A stretch of DNA of 64,000 nucleotides from NCBI GenBank assembly GCA_000827205.1, contig KN832565.1, forward strand, positions 747,656 to 811,655. Direction: 5' to 3'. Positions 38,330-49,911 of this stretch are shown here, piece by piece. Source of the DNA: Plicaturopsis crispa FD-325 SS-3. Taxonomy: Eukaryota > Basidiomycota > Agaricomycetes > Amylocorticiales > Amylocorticiaceae. Positions within the stretch are counted from its first letter, which is position 1, and every line of letters begins with the position of its first letter. The notes beneath the pieces were generated by a model. That model had not been told where the DNA came from. It did no database searches and saw only the letters and a program-made list of their open reading frames with translations. Position numbers and translations under genes: made by a program.

Positions 38330-38357
38330 AGTAGTCTCATCGGTCTCGAGTATACTA

Positions 38358-38377
38358 NNNNNNNNNNNNNNNNNNNN
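38358..38377. other. Assembly gap (20 N)
   Basis: Twenty unknown bases separate the two near-identical 1.2-kb copies. The length may be nominal. Confidence 0.98.
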
Positions 38378-38682
38378 CGGTGTCGGTCGGGCACGGGGGC
38401 ATGAGTCCAACAAGGATAATGATTCTTCATGAAGAACAACGCACGGGCATACCTAACGGGCAACATTTATTGGCTCTAATATTTACTAGACAAACTGTGT
38501 TTTGAACCTCTCTTCTTCTCCGCTTCTCCTCTACTTACTTACTCTGCCAATTCCGCCACCCCGCGTATAGTCGTTCGTTGAAATAGGCTGCCGTGTATAC
38601 ACTCTTTTTTTGTGGCGACTCACAATGTGCGAACAGACGACGGGAACTTGTTTACCGGGCGTCGCAGAACACTAAGATTACC

Positions 38683-39563
38683 GGGGATTTTTCGGAAACT
38701 TTCGGAAACTCGAAAAATCCCTCCAGGCCGATTCTCGTCAATTCATCTGGACGTATTTTTGTTGAAAGATCCCTTCAGCCAAATCGTGCAGTAAATCCCT
38801 GGAGGACCAATGCTCCACGCCTTTTCCTGGTAAAAACCATTTAGTGGTTTCAGGTGCATTTTGCCTTGAGGGAAAATGAAGGTTATCCAGCTTGATCTAA
38901 AACATCTCATTAATGTCTTAAGCCACATTTATGCAAAAATGCCTTCATAGATTTTGACCTTTACTGAGATTCAGCTAGATATGTATCAATTTCCATGGAG
39001 TGATTTTGCGCACAATATTTGTGGACCGGTTTTGGCCCTGAATTGGGTTCAAGACTTACACATATGCCGGGCAGGAATTACAGATTATAATGATTGCGAA
39101 ACCGGCCACTTCATTCGACACTATGGTCTAGCGGTTTGGCGCCCGGCGGATTGTGTATGGTCCTTGGTAGGCGCTCGTTCGATCCGCTCCCGCTCGTATA
39201 ATTATATTTTTACTGTCCCTCGCTATCGACTATTCGACACAAATATCTGTTAAGGCTGAACATCACCCAAAGGTGTCCACGCTTTTTAGCTCAGAAATCA
39301 CTTCAGGTAATATAACCCTACAAATAAGTCCCTCCAGAGCAATCCATCCCGGGGACATTCAAGGACATTTGATATTAATTCTCCTCAAGGGAAAGACCTG
39401 AGCATATCCCTCGAAGCATTATCAAGCTAAAACACCTGAAGGAATAACTTACATGGATTGCAGCTACTCACGGTCTGCATAAGGTACAAGAGCCTGGACA
39501 GTTATTTATTAAAATATGCCTGGAGGGATTTTTCGAGTTTCGGAAAGTTTCCGAAATATCCCC
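38683..39563. mobile_element. Inverted-repeat element with Pol III-like boxes, right copy
   Basis: Same element as 37450-38329, lying inside the right duplicate. The inverted-repeat ends and the A and B boxes are kept. Confidence 0.5.
39117..39211 (+). promoter_or_regulatory. tRNA-like internal Pol III promoter and T-run, second copy
   Basis: This is the copy of 37884-37978. Its B box reads GTTCGATCC, which still fits the consensus, and the T-run at 39207-39211 is kept despite several neighbouring substitutions. Confidence 0.4.
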
Positions 39564-39582
39564 AGTAGTCTCATCGGTCTCG

Positions 39583-39831
39583 GGCGTCGAAGAACCTTAT
39601 ATCATGTCGCGGTGGCTGTGCACGCTAATTGACCCCAGGTTTTATCATCGGCGGCGCCCTGCACTCGGTTGGCGCTCGACGGTCGTTGTCGCCGATCAAT
39701 AACTCTGGCCCAGTAATTTGTGAGACAACTGCACACACTGCCGCGCGCGCTCTCCGTGGATCCCCCTTCGCTCCTTCCCACAACGCTGCTGTAATTCTGG
39801 ACTCTGGCCTCGTCGAGCTCGCTCCTCCTAG
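39583..39831. promoter_or_regulatory. Upstream region of the RasGAP gene
   Basis: This is unique sequence between the duplicated element and the RasGAP start. No site was identified. Confidence 0.35.
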
Positions 39832-42800
39832 ATGTCGCACACCGACTGGGAACAGCCCCCGCGGCTGACAGAGGCGCCCCGTGAATATATTGTATCGGCA
39901 GAGCTGTACGTTAGCAGCTCGGCGGCGTCGTCCCTGCCGTCTCGCAAGGTACGTCTCTGTGTGCGTTCATTCTGATCTGCGCGTACGGCTGAGAGCGCCC
40001 GTGTAGACGCCTCTAGCGCGCAAGAAGACGGAGAAGCGCGATGGGCCGTCGAAGCTGACCAGCCAGGCGTCGTCCGTGCAGAACGGCGAGGAGGTGCAGA
40101 GGAGACTCAAGGGTGCGTCGTTGCGTGTCGCGATTTTGCAAAATCTGTAGTTGACGGTCTATCAGAGAAGGGCAGTTGGATGAACCTAACGCCCACTCGA
40201 GCGGCGGCGAGTGCAGGACATTGGAGGCCGGCCGTATGCAGAGTCTCTGAGGAGGGGGACCGATGTCTGCTGAATATCTATATAGATGTGAATCTATACT
40301 TTTTGACGACGGATTCTGTTACTGACGAGCCGGAGCAGGAATCTATACTGTATCAGACTGTGTATGTTCATCTGCTCAACCACACCGACATCCGGCATGC
40401 GGACAGCTCTTTGGTGCAGCGTAGGGACTGTCTGGGTATCCACTGTGCCGCGTATGTTCTACACCCATTATATACCGTGTCTTTTACGCGTCGCTAATGC
40501 CTAAAACAGCGGCCAACGATGGTCTTCTACGCAAAGCCCGCTCGAGCCGTTGTATATATCCTTCCCTAGCACAAACGCGACGAATGCGTGGCTAGTGCTC
40601 ATGCGCTCCTACGCCATCCCCGAAATATACGGCAGATGGATCTGCCCCGCGGACGGCGGGCTGTACCGGATATGGCGGCAGGTGGAGGTGACGGTCATCC
40701 AAGGGCGCAACCTCGGTAACGAGAAGGTGTCGTCCGCGGACGCGTCGAACAGCGTGTCGGGGGACGACTTTGACGACGCGGTCGACCTGGACGTGTCGTG
40801 CGACTTGCACGTGAACGACGTGCTGTGCGGGCGCACGACCGTCAAGAAGGGCCTGGGCTCGCCGGACTGGCATGAGAGCTTTACGTTCGCGGACCTCCCG
40901 CCGTTTGATACGCTCGATATTAACGTCTGGCGGGAGAAGAGGCTGCTGAAGCCTGTGATGATGGGGTCCATACGCATTGCACTGGGGAATTTCCGCAGGG
41001 GCGAGACTGTGGAGGGGTGGTTTCCCATTGTGCAAGCTACTCCGAGCGCGGCTGGGGTTCAGGTTGGGGATATCAGGATGAAGATACGCGTCGATGAGTC
41101 CGTCTATTTACCTCCTGACTACTTCGTATGCATACTCATCCGACACGCGAAGAGAGATCATTCTTCCCTTTGCGGCGTATGCAGGTCTCCTCAAAGTACG
41201 TTGGCTTTCAGTCGCCAATTTGCCGACGTGAGCTGTGCTGACAGGAAACCACAGACTCTGCAATCCCGGAATATCTTGGACTGGATGAGTGACTTCGAAA
41301 GCAAGCTACAGCTGAAGTCCATTGCCACCGAATTAGTCTCGTTTGCCATCGCCCGGAATATTCTCACCGAGCACCTTTTCGCATTTGCTGACCGTGAAGT
41401 CGACGGGACGCCATCTTGTACGCTCTCATTTCATTCTTCCAACCGCGCAATACTGATTCCACCTTCGTAGCACATAACACGTTGTTTCGTGGAAACACCA
41501 TCCTCACGAAAACCATGGAGTTATGCATGGCTTGGTACGGCAAATCGTTTCTCGAAGCCAGCATAGGGCCCGTCATACGCCGGCTGTGCAACGAGAAGGT
41601 CGCCATAGAGGTAGATCCAGTGCGAAGCGGCAAAACCACTAAGGAGGTCGAGCGCAGTGTCGAACTGCTCATTCATTGGTGCCGCGAATTCTGGCAACAG
41701 ATTTATGCCGTACGCAAGGAATGCCCCCAGTACGTGCCGCCTGTTATTCATTCTATCTGGTCCACAAAGGTCTTTCGCTGAAGCCGGAATGTGTAGGGAG
41801 ATGCGAAGGCTGTTTGAACACATTCGCAAGCTCGTTGAACGAAGGTATCAGATAGACGCATCAAGCGATAGCAACAAGGAGTTGCCGTGGCAAAGCGTTT
41901 CAGCCTTCTGCTTCCTGCGATTTATCGTTCCGGCCATCCTACATCCACACTTGTTTGGGCTCTGCCAGGGTATAACTTATTTTAATTTCGGCTAACGGGA
42001 TCGATTCTGACTTCCATTTTTCCAGGATTGCCTACCCTCCCTGTTCGACGGAGCTTGACACTGGTAGCCAAGGTTATACAGAGTCTCGCGAACCTCAATA
42101 CCGTAAGAGCAAATAAGTATCGTGTCCTCCTTTATTGCTAATCATGGACGCCTTGATTGTTCAGTCGGTCCAGAAAGAGGATTTTATGCGCGGGGTCAAA
42201 GACTTCATACAAGAGAATGTACCCTCAATGGTGGAATACCTCAAGGGGGTGTCAACCCCCTTGTCAGATCCGTATGGTGCACATGGTGTGCACAACAGTG
42301 CCGCCGATCGCCACGACCGTGCCAGCATCATCCAATCCTTGCGGGAGCGAAAGCCGAACATGACCACGCTCGACCTGGAGGCCATTCCGACTCTTCCACA
42401 CATCATCGACATCCCCAGATGCCTTGCAGTCATCAGCTCCGCCGTCATCCGGAATTCCAAAAGCTACCAACAACACCGCTCGAAGCAGACAGACCCCGAC
42501 TCTAAGGACGTCTCCATGGATGAAGTCTGCAGGAATTGCCTCTTCATCGAGCAGAAATCTGTCCAGCGCGTTAGTCAGCTCGCTTCCCAAGCCGCAGCGC
42601 CGCCGTCGCGGCCGTCCGCTTCTACCTCGCGGTCATCGTCGTACGGAAATATGTCGCAAACCCCCTCATCGCCGGTATCACCTCATCATGACGTGCGTGC
42701 TCGCAAAGCATCTACACCAAGCAGCCCCCCTTCGCGCAAGCGCCACGGTAGGAAAGGCTCCCGACCATCTACAGCGCCCTCCGATGGCTCCGATGCGCGT

Positions 42801-43142
42801 CCGTCCGAAGACACCTCGGAGGCCTCCATGCCCTCGAGTCCGCTCAGCGCATCCGCCCAGCGGCGCGCGCTGCCGCCACAACACTCCCAGTCGGACAGTT
42901 TCGGGATGGCCCTGCCCTCGTCGCCAGAGGGCGACAAGGGCTATGAGCAAGGCACGTGGTCGCGTCGGCGACACCGACTTCTCCATCCGCGCTCGACATC
43001 GTCTGACTCGCTATCAGCTTACCGGCCGTCGCCGCCTGAGGACTCGCCGCGGCATACGCACACGCGGAACGAGGGGTCGGCGGAGTCCGACGACATGTCG
43101 AAGAAGAAGGGGCTTTTGCGCACGATATTGAATCGGAATTGA
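39832..43142 (+). CDS. Ras GTPase-activating protein (PH-like, C2, RasGAP)
   Basis: The gene starts MSHTDWEQ at 39832 and runs through about a dozen exons to a stop at 43140-43142, coding for roughly 900 residues. A PH-like region ends near 40.6 kb. A C2-like domain (about 40.68-41.09 kb) has VEVTVIQGRNLG and DWHESFTF. The GAP domain follows: ILDWMSDFESKL, the arginine-finger loop HNTLFRGNT with Arg at 41488-41490, and FCFLRFIVPAI near 41.91 kb. These are the residues RasGAPs use to stimulate GTP hydrolysis on Ras. The intron at 41098-41152 (donor GTCCGT) restores the reading EEIILPF...GLLK, which is followed by a 43-nt exon. The C-terminal third is Ser/Pro/Arg-rich and disordered. It would dampen Ras signalling at the plasma membrane. 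Confidence 0.88.
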
Positions 43143-44794
43143 CCAATGTGGGCGATGTATAACCTTGTGTTTTGGCGGTACCGGACGTTTAAGTTACCCA
43201 ACCTCTTTCAACGATTGACGTGCATACGCGTATGTTCTGAGATGGTACTAAATACACTTATTTTTGCTCGAGCATGCCCAGCCTGTTTATCATAATTCGA
43301 TGTCGCAGTGATTATATCATCCTTACATGCTATTATTCTGCCAATGAAGGAGCTCGATGGCCAAAGGAAGACTCGCCAAGAATGTCGGATAAGTTTCAGC
43401 GGATGATTGGGGAGTCCAAGCTCGCTTTGCATTCCTTGTGGAACGTAGAGGATTCCGGACGCGTCATGGCTCATTTGATCCCGAGAGGTGAATATTCTGC
43501 AGTGTAAGTGCATACTGCATAGCAGAGACGTATACGCAGTCGCAGATCTCAAGGATAAATCTCCGAATTGACAGCGTCTCGACCTCAACAACCTGAAAAG
43601 AATTGCCAGCGTTCTGGGGACGAGCACTTTCAACTTACTCGATTTGCTGCGCGCACAGCCTTGATTAACTCCATGAAGCAAGGATCATTGGATTGATGCT
43701 GGAAGTACGGAGATGACTGCCCAAACAAGACTCAAGACGCAGCAACATACGACTAACTCTGCACCTCTTGATCCAGGTGCCGCAGATACTTACCTTTACA
43801 TGTGCGTACACATAACCCCGGCACGCTGACAAGGTCCTTCCGGGACGCCAGTCATAGACACCTGGATTTCTAGGAGCATTGGCAGGCGTGCATTAAACAG
43901 GTACGCACGAAATGTAGTGTTCAGGACAAAAATCTCTGAGCGCTCGTCACGGTGGTATAAGGTTCAAAACGTTGTCCAGGGATGCACTTCAGGATTCGGC
44001 GCTGGCGCCAAGCCTGAGCGCTATGCGATGTTTCCGGATGGGTTTGTTCTAGAGACTGGAATTTTCATCAGTAACACTAACACGGATGTATCAGGGCAAT
44101 ATGAGTAGCAATCACCTCGCTGGGTGGTGCAAAAGTGTCGCATACGACCCTACTAGCGCCGCAAACGCTACGAGCAAACCCGGATTTCTGAGTGGGTCAC
44201 CATAAGATGGCAATGCGTCAAATGCTATCTTGAAGTTGGCCCGCGACATTTTCCCTACACGTTTTGCTTGTCAGAAAGTTAGCTATTCGAATTGGCGAGG
44301 CTGAAGGAATTGTTTTTGTCAAACCAGGAGGAGAGGTAACGGCGACCGGAACGACGACAACGGCACCTCGGCGCCGCTGAGATCGAATCTTGAGATAACC
44401 CTAAATCGATCCTGGTTCTCAATTTCCTCCTGCCAGTGGGTTCTTTCAACGCACGTTTCTTGTAATAATTTTCGGACAGCAAAGCAAGGATCGCAAGGTG
44501 AGGGCTCTCATGCAATGGTACTTGAACAAAGTTCAAATTCCTCAGAGACATCGAGGATAGATTAACTTGTTGGGGATGTATCACAAAAACTGCAAAAACG
44601 ATCAGTCCAATCAAAATAGCTCCAACATCACACTTTGCAACCCGTTCTTTACGCGATTTCATTATAACGCATAGCGGCGAGCCATGGCCACCGCTCGCTT
44701 CCACAGTTCTACCATTTCACCTTTCTTTTTCTCTTCTACATTATCGCCCGACGCCAGGTAGCTCTGTGCCAGTGTCCCGCTGTTAATTCTGCCT
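43143..44794. other. Long intergenic region, no confident gene
   Basis: About 1.65 kb. A plus-strand frame at about 43917-44108 encodes a glycine- and aromatic-containing peptide (GFGAGAKPERYAMFPDGF) that reads like protein, but I could not attach upstream exons or a start. Another frame at 43274-43507 is equally unsupported. No RNA gene or repeat was recognised. Confidence 0.4.
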
Positions 44795-47077
44795 ATGCGG
44801 CCACCGTACGAGCCCCTACTACCCGCACACAGCGCACGACCGCGCCGGCCTTGGCTGGCTTGGCTCCAGGTGCTGCTGTCAGCTTCACGTCTCAGTCGCA
44901 CCGCAGCCGTCGTCGTCTTCTTTGTCTGCGTGTCCGCCCTCCTGCTCGCCTCTGACGCGGTCAGCCATTTCTCCTCGCCAGGTGGAGGTGTCTACTTCAC
45001 CAACCCTCTTTCGTGGACATCCAAGCGTCCCGGCGATGCACTCGGAGCTCCGGACGTCTCATCGCACACCGGACTGACCATGGACCCTACGGTGACAGAG
45101 ACTATCGAGCTCTCCAAGCTCGGTCACGCAAATTCCGGCGCATCTTCGTCGACGCGGCCTGTCGTGTCCGACAAACTAATCACCGGGGACGACTTGCAGG
45201 AACTTCATGACATGGTGGCGCAAACAAAGGGTTACTATGCGCGCGATTTCTCGTTAGGATTAGGATTCAACAATGTGAGTAGCAATGTTCCGACGGTGGA
45301 TGGCTCTGACGACGCTCCGCAGGTACGTTACATCATAGAAGCAGCCCTGGCGCAGGCCCGCATTCTTAATAGGACTGCCATCTTGCCATCCTTTGTCTAT
45401 GCGCGGTCCTGTGAATATCATATGTGAGTGCTATGCCTTTCCATGAGCGCACTCCGTTTATCGGCGTTTAGAACCGTATGCGCAGACTATGCGGAGATGC
45501 TGAACAGGGGTGACGCCGTCGGCTGGGACGAGTGGCGTGAGCTACCATTCGAGGAACAGATGGGCTGGCGCGTTCCTATGACCGTCATGCTGAACATAAC
45601 GCATATGCGGCGGTACCAGCCGGTACTCCTCGTATCGGAATACCTCCGCCTGCACGACCTGCCCACAGACCTCGAGCGCGATAACGGCGCATGGGATTCG
45701 TATGCGTACCACACGAACGCGGAGATATTCGACCCGCAGAACCGGATACCGGATCTGCACGAGATCGAGAACCAGTGGTTCGACCCGCAGAATGTGACGC
45801 GTGTCGATATGATGCCCCAGGACATGAAGACACGCGGGGGCTGGGATCCGGAGTACGAGGACGCGAGCATTGGCCAGCGGGGGATGTGGACGAATGTCGA
45901 GCTGTCGCAGGAATATCTGCAGCTCGAGGCAGCTCTCCCAGAAGACAGGAGATACCTGAACTGGGATGAGGCCCGGGACGCTTTGCATGAGAAATTGAAG
46001 ATCTTGGAAAACTCAGATAGTGACCAGGCGCTGGAAAATCTGGTCAAGGCGAGTGGGTGGGAGGTGCTCTATACCTTTGACGGAGCGTATGTATTCTCCC
46101 TCTCGCTGCTTCCCTGCTCGTGCTGACGATTCTCAGTCTGGGTATGGATTATTCGAAAACGGTGATTAAACCAATACGCCATGTCGTCCAGCGGGAGTCT
46201 CTGCGCAGCTTCCTTGACGACTTCGGAGATATAGACGCTAATGTCGTGCATCTTGCCGGGGAAATCCACCTCGGCCGCAAACCGGTGAGCATGGCCGGCG
46301 AGGGTCAATCATGCTGTGCTAACGTCGCGACATGAATGTAGGGCGGCTTGCGTTTCACAACGACGGCGGGTAGGGATGAGTTCGCACGGCTTCCATTGTA
46401 TGCGGTCCGTGCGCCGGATGCTCTCCTACAACTCGCCGGACGGCTGGACGAGCGCATGATGGCGAAGAATGACGGCCGCATGTGGATGGGCGCACATATG
46501 CGCCGTGGCGACTGTAAGCGCACCTCTCTCATGTATCTTGCGTCCATAACTAAGTCATCTCTCATAGTCTCGAAGGTGGGATGGGCAATGGAGAAGAGCA
46601 TAGTAGACCATCTAGCGCGCATAAAGCGCCGACTTGATGGCGGGCGCGCGATCCTGGGCCTGATATCCGACCTCGACATTCACCCATACGCTATCCCAGA
46701 GGGACACGTGGACTACTCCATACTAAACATGAAGCCGCCTAGAGACGGCGACCAGTGCGTTTACCTTCCTCTGCCACCGCATGCACCGTACTGACATGAC
46801 CTGCAGATTTTATCTTGCGACGGACGAGCGGGACCCAGATAACCTGTTGTACCTCTCACAGAACGGCGCGGTGCTGATACAAGACATACTGACGATCGAG
46901 GACCGGCGCGAATTCGGGTGGCCGCTGATGCTGACGGACGTGCTTGCGCTGGTGGAGCAGGCGGTCCTGGTGCGCGGGCATTATTTCTACGGGCACGCGA
47001 TGAGCTCCGTGGCCGGCGGTGTGTCGAATATGCGCGCCGCGAATGGACGGGATCCACGGACAGAACTGATAGATTAG
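44795..47077 (+). CDS. Type II membrane glycosyltransferase, O-fucosyltransferase-like
   Basis: Seven exons (44795-45274, 45323-45423, 45472-46086, 46137-46284, 46342-46513, 46568-46754, 46807-47077) give 657 residues in phase. After a short cytosolic head comes one membrane segment (TAAVVVFFVCVSALLLA, about residues 36-52), as in Golgi type II enzymes. The lumenal part includes AALAQARILNRTAILPSF, then GAHMRRGDF, and near the end FYLATDERDPDNLLYL with LTDVLALVEQAVLV. The H-x-R-R-G-D motif and the late D-E-R segment resemble the GDP-fucose-binding elements of protein O-fucosyltransferase families. The donor sugar and acceptor are inferred, not shown. Two NxT/S sequons (NRT, NIT) are visible. 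Confidence 0.8.
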
Positions 47078-47493
47078 GGCGGATACTCTCTAGACGGCGC
47101 TGGTTCCTCGAGGTTCATGTATTTAGTAGGTGTTCCTCGCTTGTTCCAAAATCTCTGCCACTTGTGTTCCGCGCTTTGTTTGCGCTCACACTCCTTACCA
47201 TTTACCCATATATTCCCCACCATACTGTACACTTGCACGCATACTAAATATTTGTTGGCTTGTACGCTTACCATACCGTTTGGATCTTGCACTCTTTATA
47301 TTATAATCGCATTCCTCAGGAATATTGCCACTCTGTCTGGAACACCCACACTTCCTTCCTTCCGCCGAGGCCAGCCAGACCCGCCTTTCCTAGAGGAACG
47401 CTCGCGACGAGCGAGCATCCCATCACCTGGTGCAAGAGACTCAGCACTTGGTTCATAAACAAGCTCTTGACCAAGTGCGGGGCTGGATGCACG
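47078..47493. other. Intergenic region between convergent genes
   Basis: This is 3' space between the glycosyltransferase and the minus-strand hypothetical gene. It is AT-rich and pyrimidine-rich, and no feature was recognised. Confidence 0.5.
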
Positions 47494-48687
47494 TCAGCCA
47501 CTGCGGTTGCAAAGCGTTTGCAATGTGTACGGACCTCTTCCTAGGATCCCCTTCCGTAGCTGAATGATGTATATGCCGTCGTCCGGCTCGCGTTCCGCTG
47601 CAATTTTCCCGGGCATTGAGAGCCGCAGAAGGCCGCCCATCCGTTCGCCGACGTCGCCTGGCGGGTCGATGAATGTTATTTTGTCGCCTGACGCAGAAAA
47701 CGCGCCAATAAAGAATTCCGTGCGGCCGGCTGGCTTGTCGACGAAGACGAGGCGGGGAGACTGTCAGCGGTATAGTAAGTACAGGTTGCTCACTTGTATG
47801 GTACGCTAATCATGCGTACCGGAGAGCCTGTATCGACAGATGTGCGATATCGACACCCCTACAGAAGAGTGAGTGCATCTTCAGTAAAGCTTAGTGTGCT
47901 ATCGTACACGCGAGCCAAGAACGTCGAACAGCTGAATAATCATTCTTCGAGCTCTGCGGTAGACAGCGTATGGTGAGCATACTTGTGTAATTGTGCCGCA
48001 CGCGAAACGACTTGCATTATGCCATCATCACCCGTGCTGGTCCAGGGATTGTTCTTAAAGCGGCATTGCCAGTGGTAGTTCATGTACTCGTGCGTGTCAA
48101 TACCATGCGGCCACATGGTTAAGACATTCTCCTTGACGTGACCAAGGGTAGCTGGATGTAAGTTCTCAAGGTGGATCTCATTGGTGCCCGCAAACGATAT
48201 GAATACGTGATCTGGAGAAGGGCATGGTTATCGGGCAGTGGAAAATTGTGGCGTAAGACTAACCTGGTACAAACTGTGGCGCAGCGGACTCGTTTGTACG
48301 CTGTCGCGCCAAAGGAGGTCCTGAGCCTGAGCCCGATCGCTTTCGCAGCTCTGTGGGCAGCCTTGGATCTGCCCTAGTCGGGCGGCCATCGCCTCCCGAT
48401 TTCTCTAGCTGCTTCGGGCGGGGCATCTTCCCAGGTCCCTCGACTGGAGACAGGCGGCCGGCTGGGCCATTTGGCCAAGGCGGATATCCGCTTTGTGGTT
48501 GTGGCGCAGATAGATGTTTGGGGCGGGGCATGGGTGTTGCGCCTGCGTTGCCTGTGGTTCCACCGAAAGGCATAGGTGGTGGCCAAGGCCCGTAGTGCCC
48601 CTGGACGTCACCTGGAGGCGCAGCTGGATTGAAGTACGCGGGATTTGGGGGGCCATAGGTTGGACCGGGCCATCCGGCTTGCATCAT
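47494..48687 (-). CDS. Hypothetical protein with Pro-rich head and conserved C-terminal domain
   Basis: Exons 48687-48264, 48211-47983, 47931-47910, 47858-47805 and 47760-47494 agree in phase and give 331 residues. The first ~140 residues are Pro/Gly-rich and disordered. A globular part follows: HVFISFAGTNEIHLENLH, MWPHGIDTHEYMNYHWQC, then GSPVRMISSPRLVFVDKP and EFFIGAFSASGDKITFIDPP. I do not know this family. The 22-nt exon 3 and the donor GTACCA at 47799-47804 were chosen because they alone keep the frame. The last exon could end slightly differently if a further intron removes the final residues. No signal peptide or membrane segment is seen. Confidence 0.6.
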
Positions 48688-49151
48688 GAAGTGAGTAGTG
48701 GAGGATGAGAACGTAGATTAACGCCACACTCCATGGTGCAGACTCGTATATGCTGGAGATTCTTGGGCGCTCACTGCCAGGCCGTAGACACGAGGCCACA
48801 ACGTGTGTCTGCCTGTACAAGCGCAAACGGAGGACCGCGCAGGTGATTTCTTGCCTTATCCGACACAGAAGGCACCGGTAGAGTCGGTGACCGCGTTGCG
48901 TTTAAAAGGCGAGCCCAGGACAAGTCCGAGCGGTGAAACCGAGGGCATATTTTTGTCGTTCGCGCTGCTTTTTTCTGGAACGGTAAATGGCAAGACGGAG
49001 AAAGCGACTTTGCCATATTTCCCGGTAAGCGCACCGGGGAAAGCACGCGTACGTAAGCAGCCGTATAGACATTTTACTTATCGTTTTGCCCGTTCCCCAC
49101 TGACTCTGACTCTGCCCCCATCCCCGCCCTTGTTCTCTTTCTTGACTCGCA
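48688..49151. promoter_or_regulatory. Divergent promoter region, hypothetical gene and MPC1
   Basis: These 464 bp lie between two divergent starts. A pyrimidine-rich stretch (49091-49141) precedes the MPC1 ATG. No specific site was recognised. Confidence 0.4.
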
Positions 49152-49821
49152 ATGGCTACGTTTATGCACTGGATACGGTCGCCCGCAGCGAAGGAATATT
49201 TTTTCAGTGCGTGCTTGCCTTGTTTGTTTGTCGTGAGACTCGCTGACTCTGTAAATAGGCACTCATTTCTGGGGACCGGTACGTGTTATCCAGGCCTCAG
49301 GACGTTGGATGGAGGTCTAAGAGTCCATACGGCTGCAGGTAGCCAACTGGGGTCTCCCTCTGGCAGCACTTGCAGACTTGCGCAAGGATGAGGAGGTCAT
49401 ATCCGGCACCATGACGCCAACGCTAGCAGTCTACTCGTGAGTATAATATATCCCGTTAGATGTCGGGACCGTGGGCTAACTATGACACGCATAGTGCTGT
49501 CTTTATGCGTTTCGGTGCGTAAACGACAGGATTGCTAGAAAACCCACTCCCGTACTCACCCGACACCCATTAGCATGGATGGTCCAACCGCGGAATTACC
49601 TCCTCTTCGCTTGCCACATCACCAACTTCACCGCCCAGTCCGTCCAAGAAGCTCGGTTCTTGAATTACTGGTACAACGGCGGACGCGAAGCAAAACTCGG
49701 AATCGCGCAGGAGGGGAGTGCAGAAGACAAGGTCAAGGGTGATCTGAAGGAGCAGAAGGGCCAGGTCACACAAGCGATCCTCGCAGCACGAGAGGAGGCC
49801 AAAAAGACTGCAGGGAAGTGA
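49152..49821 (+). CDS. MPC1: Mitochondrial pyruvate carrier subunit MPC1
   Basis: Five exons (49152-49206, 49259-49278, 49339-49436, 49495-49514, 49574-49821) give 146 residues. Hallmarks of the MPC family are [20 protein letters not shown], then [30 protein letters not shown] and the aromatic end NYW. With MPC2 this small inner-membrane protein imports pyruvate into the mitochondrial matrix. Two exons are just 20 nt each: exon 2 carries the THFWGP signature and exon 4 AVFMRF. The C-terminal ~45 residues are a charged helix-like tail beyond the usual core. The gene ends 90 bp from the DNA ligase stop, in convergent orientation. Confidence 0.92.
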
Positions 49822-49911
49822 GCTTCCCATTGAACGTTATAGAGCGCGACAACTATATACAGTCTTGCTAAATAATACATTGGAGTCCGTGCCACAAATA
49901 TGAAGGCATCC

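Larger units (their letters stand above)
37145..38348. repeat. Direct duplicate, left copy, abutting an assembly gap
   Basis: About 1.2 kb starting right after the elongase stop is repeated in the same orientation at 38378-39582. The two copies differ at only a dozen or so positions (about 1%). After 38348 the left copy runs nine bases of different sequence into the N run. This is either a true tandem duplication or two haplotype versions of one locus left side by side by assembly. Confidence 0.85.
38378..39582. repeat. Direct duplicate, right copy
   Basis: This is the second copy of 37145-38348, one base longer, with scattered substitutions. It begins at the gap without the elongase sequence that precedes the left copy, and continues into the unique upstream region of the RasGAP gene. 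Confidence 0.85.

Noticed and set aside
39583-39831. Start of the RasGAP frame further upstream (ORF at 39629)
   Set aside because: The frame at 39629-39868 differs from the one that splices on to the RasGAP; the ATG at 39832 is in phase with the following exons.
41098-41195. 11-nt microexon in the RasGAP gene
   Set aside because: An earlier donor (GTCCGT at 41098) and acceptor (41152) give a 43-nt exon encoding EEIILPF...GLLK in phase, so no microexon is needed.
43917-44108. Short glycine-rich ORF as an independent gene
   Set aside because: Reads somewhat like protein but has no convincing start, upstream exon or homology that I recognise; kept only as a note in the intergenic entry.
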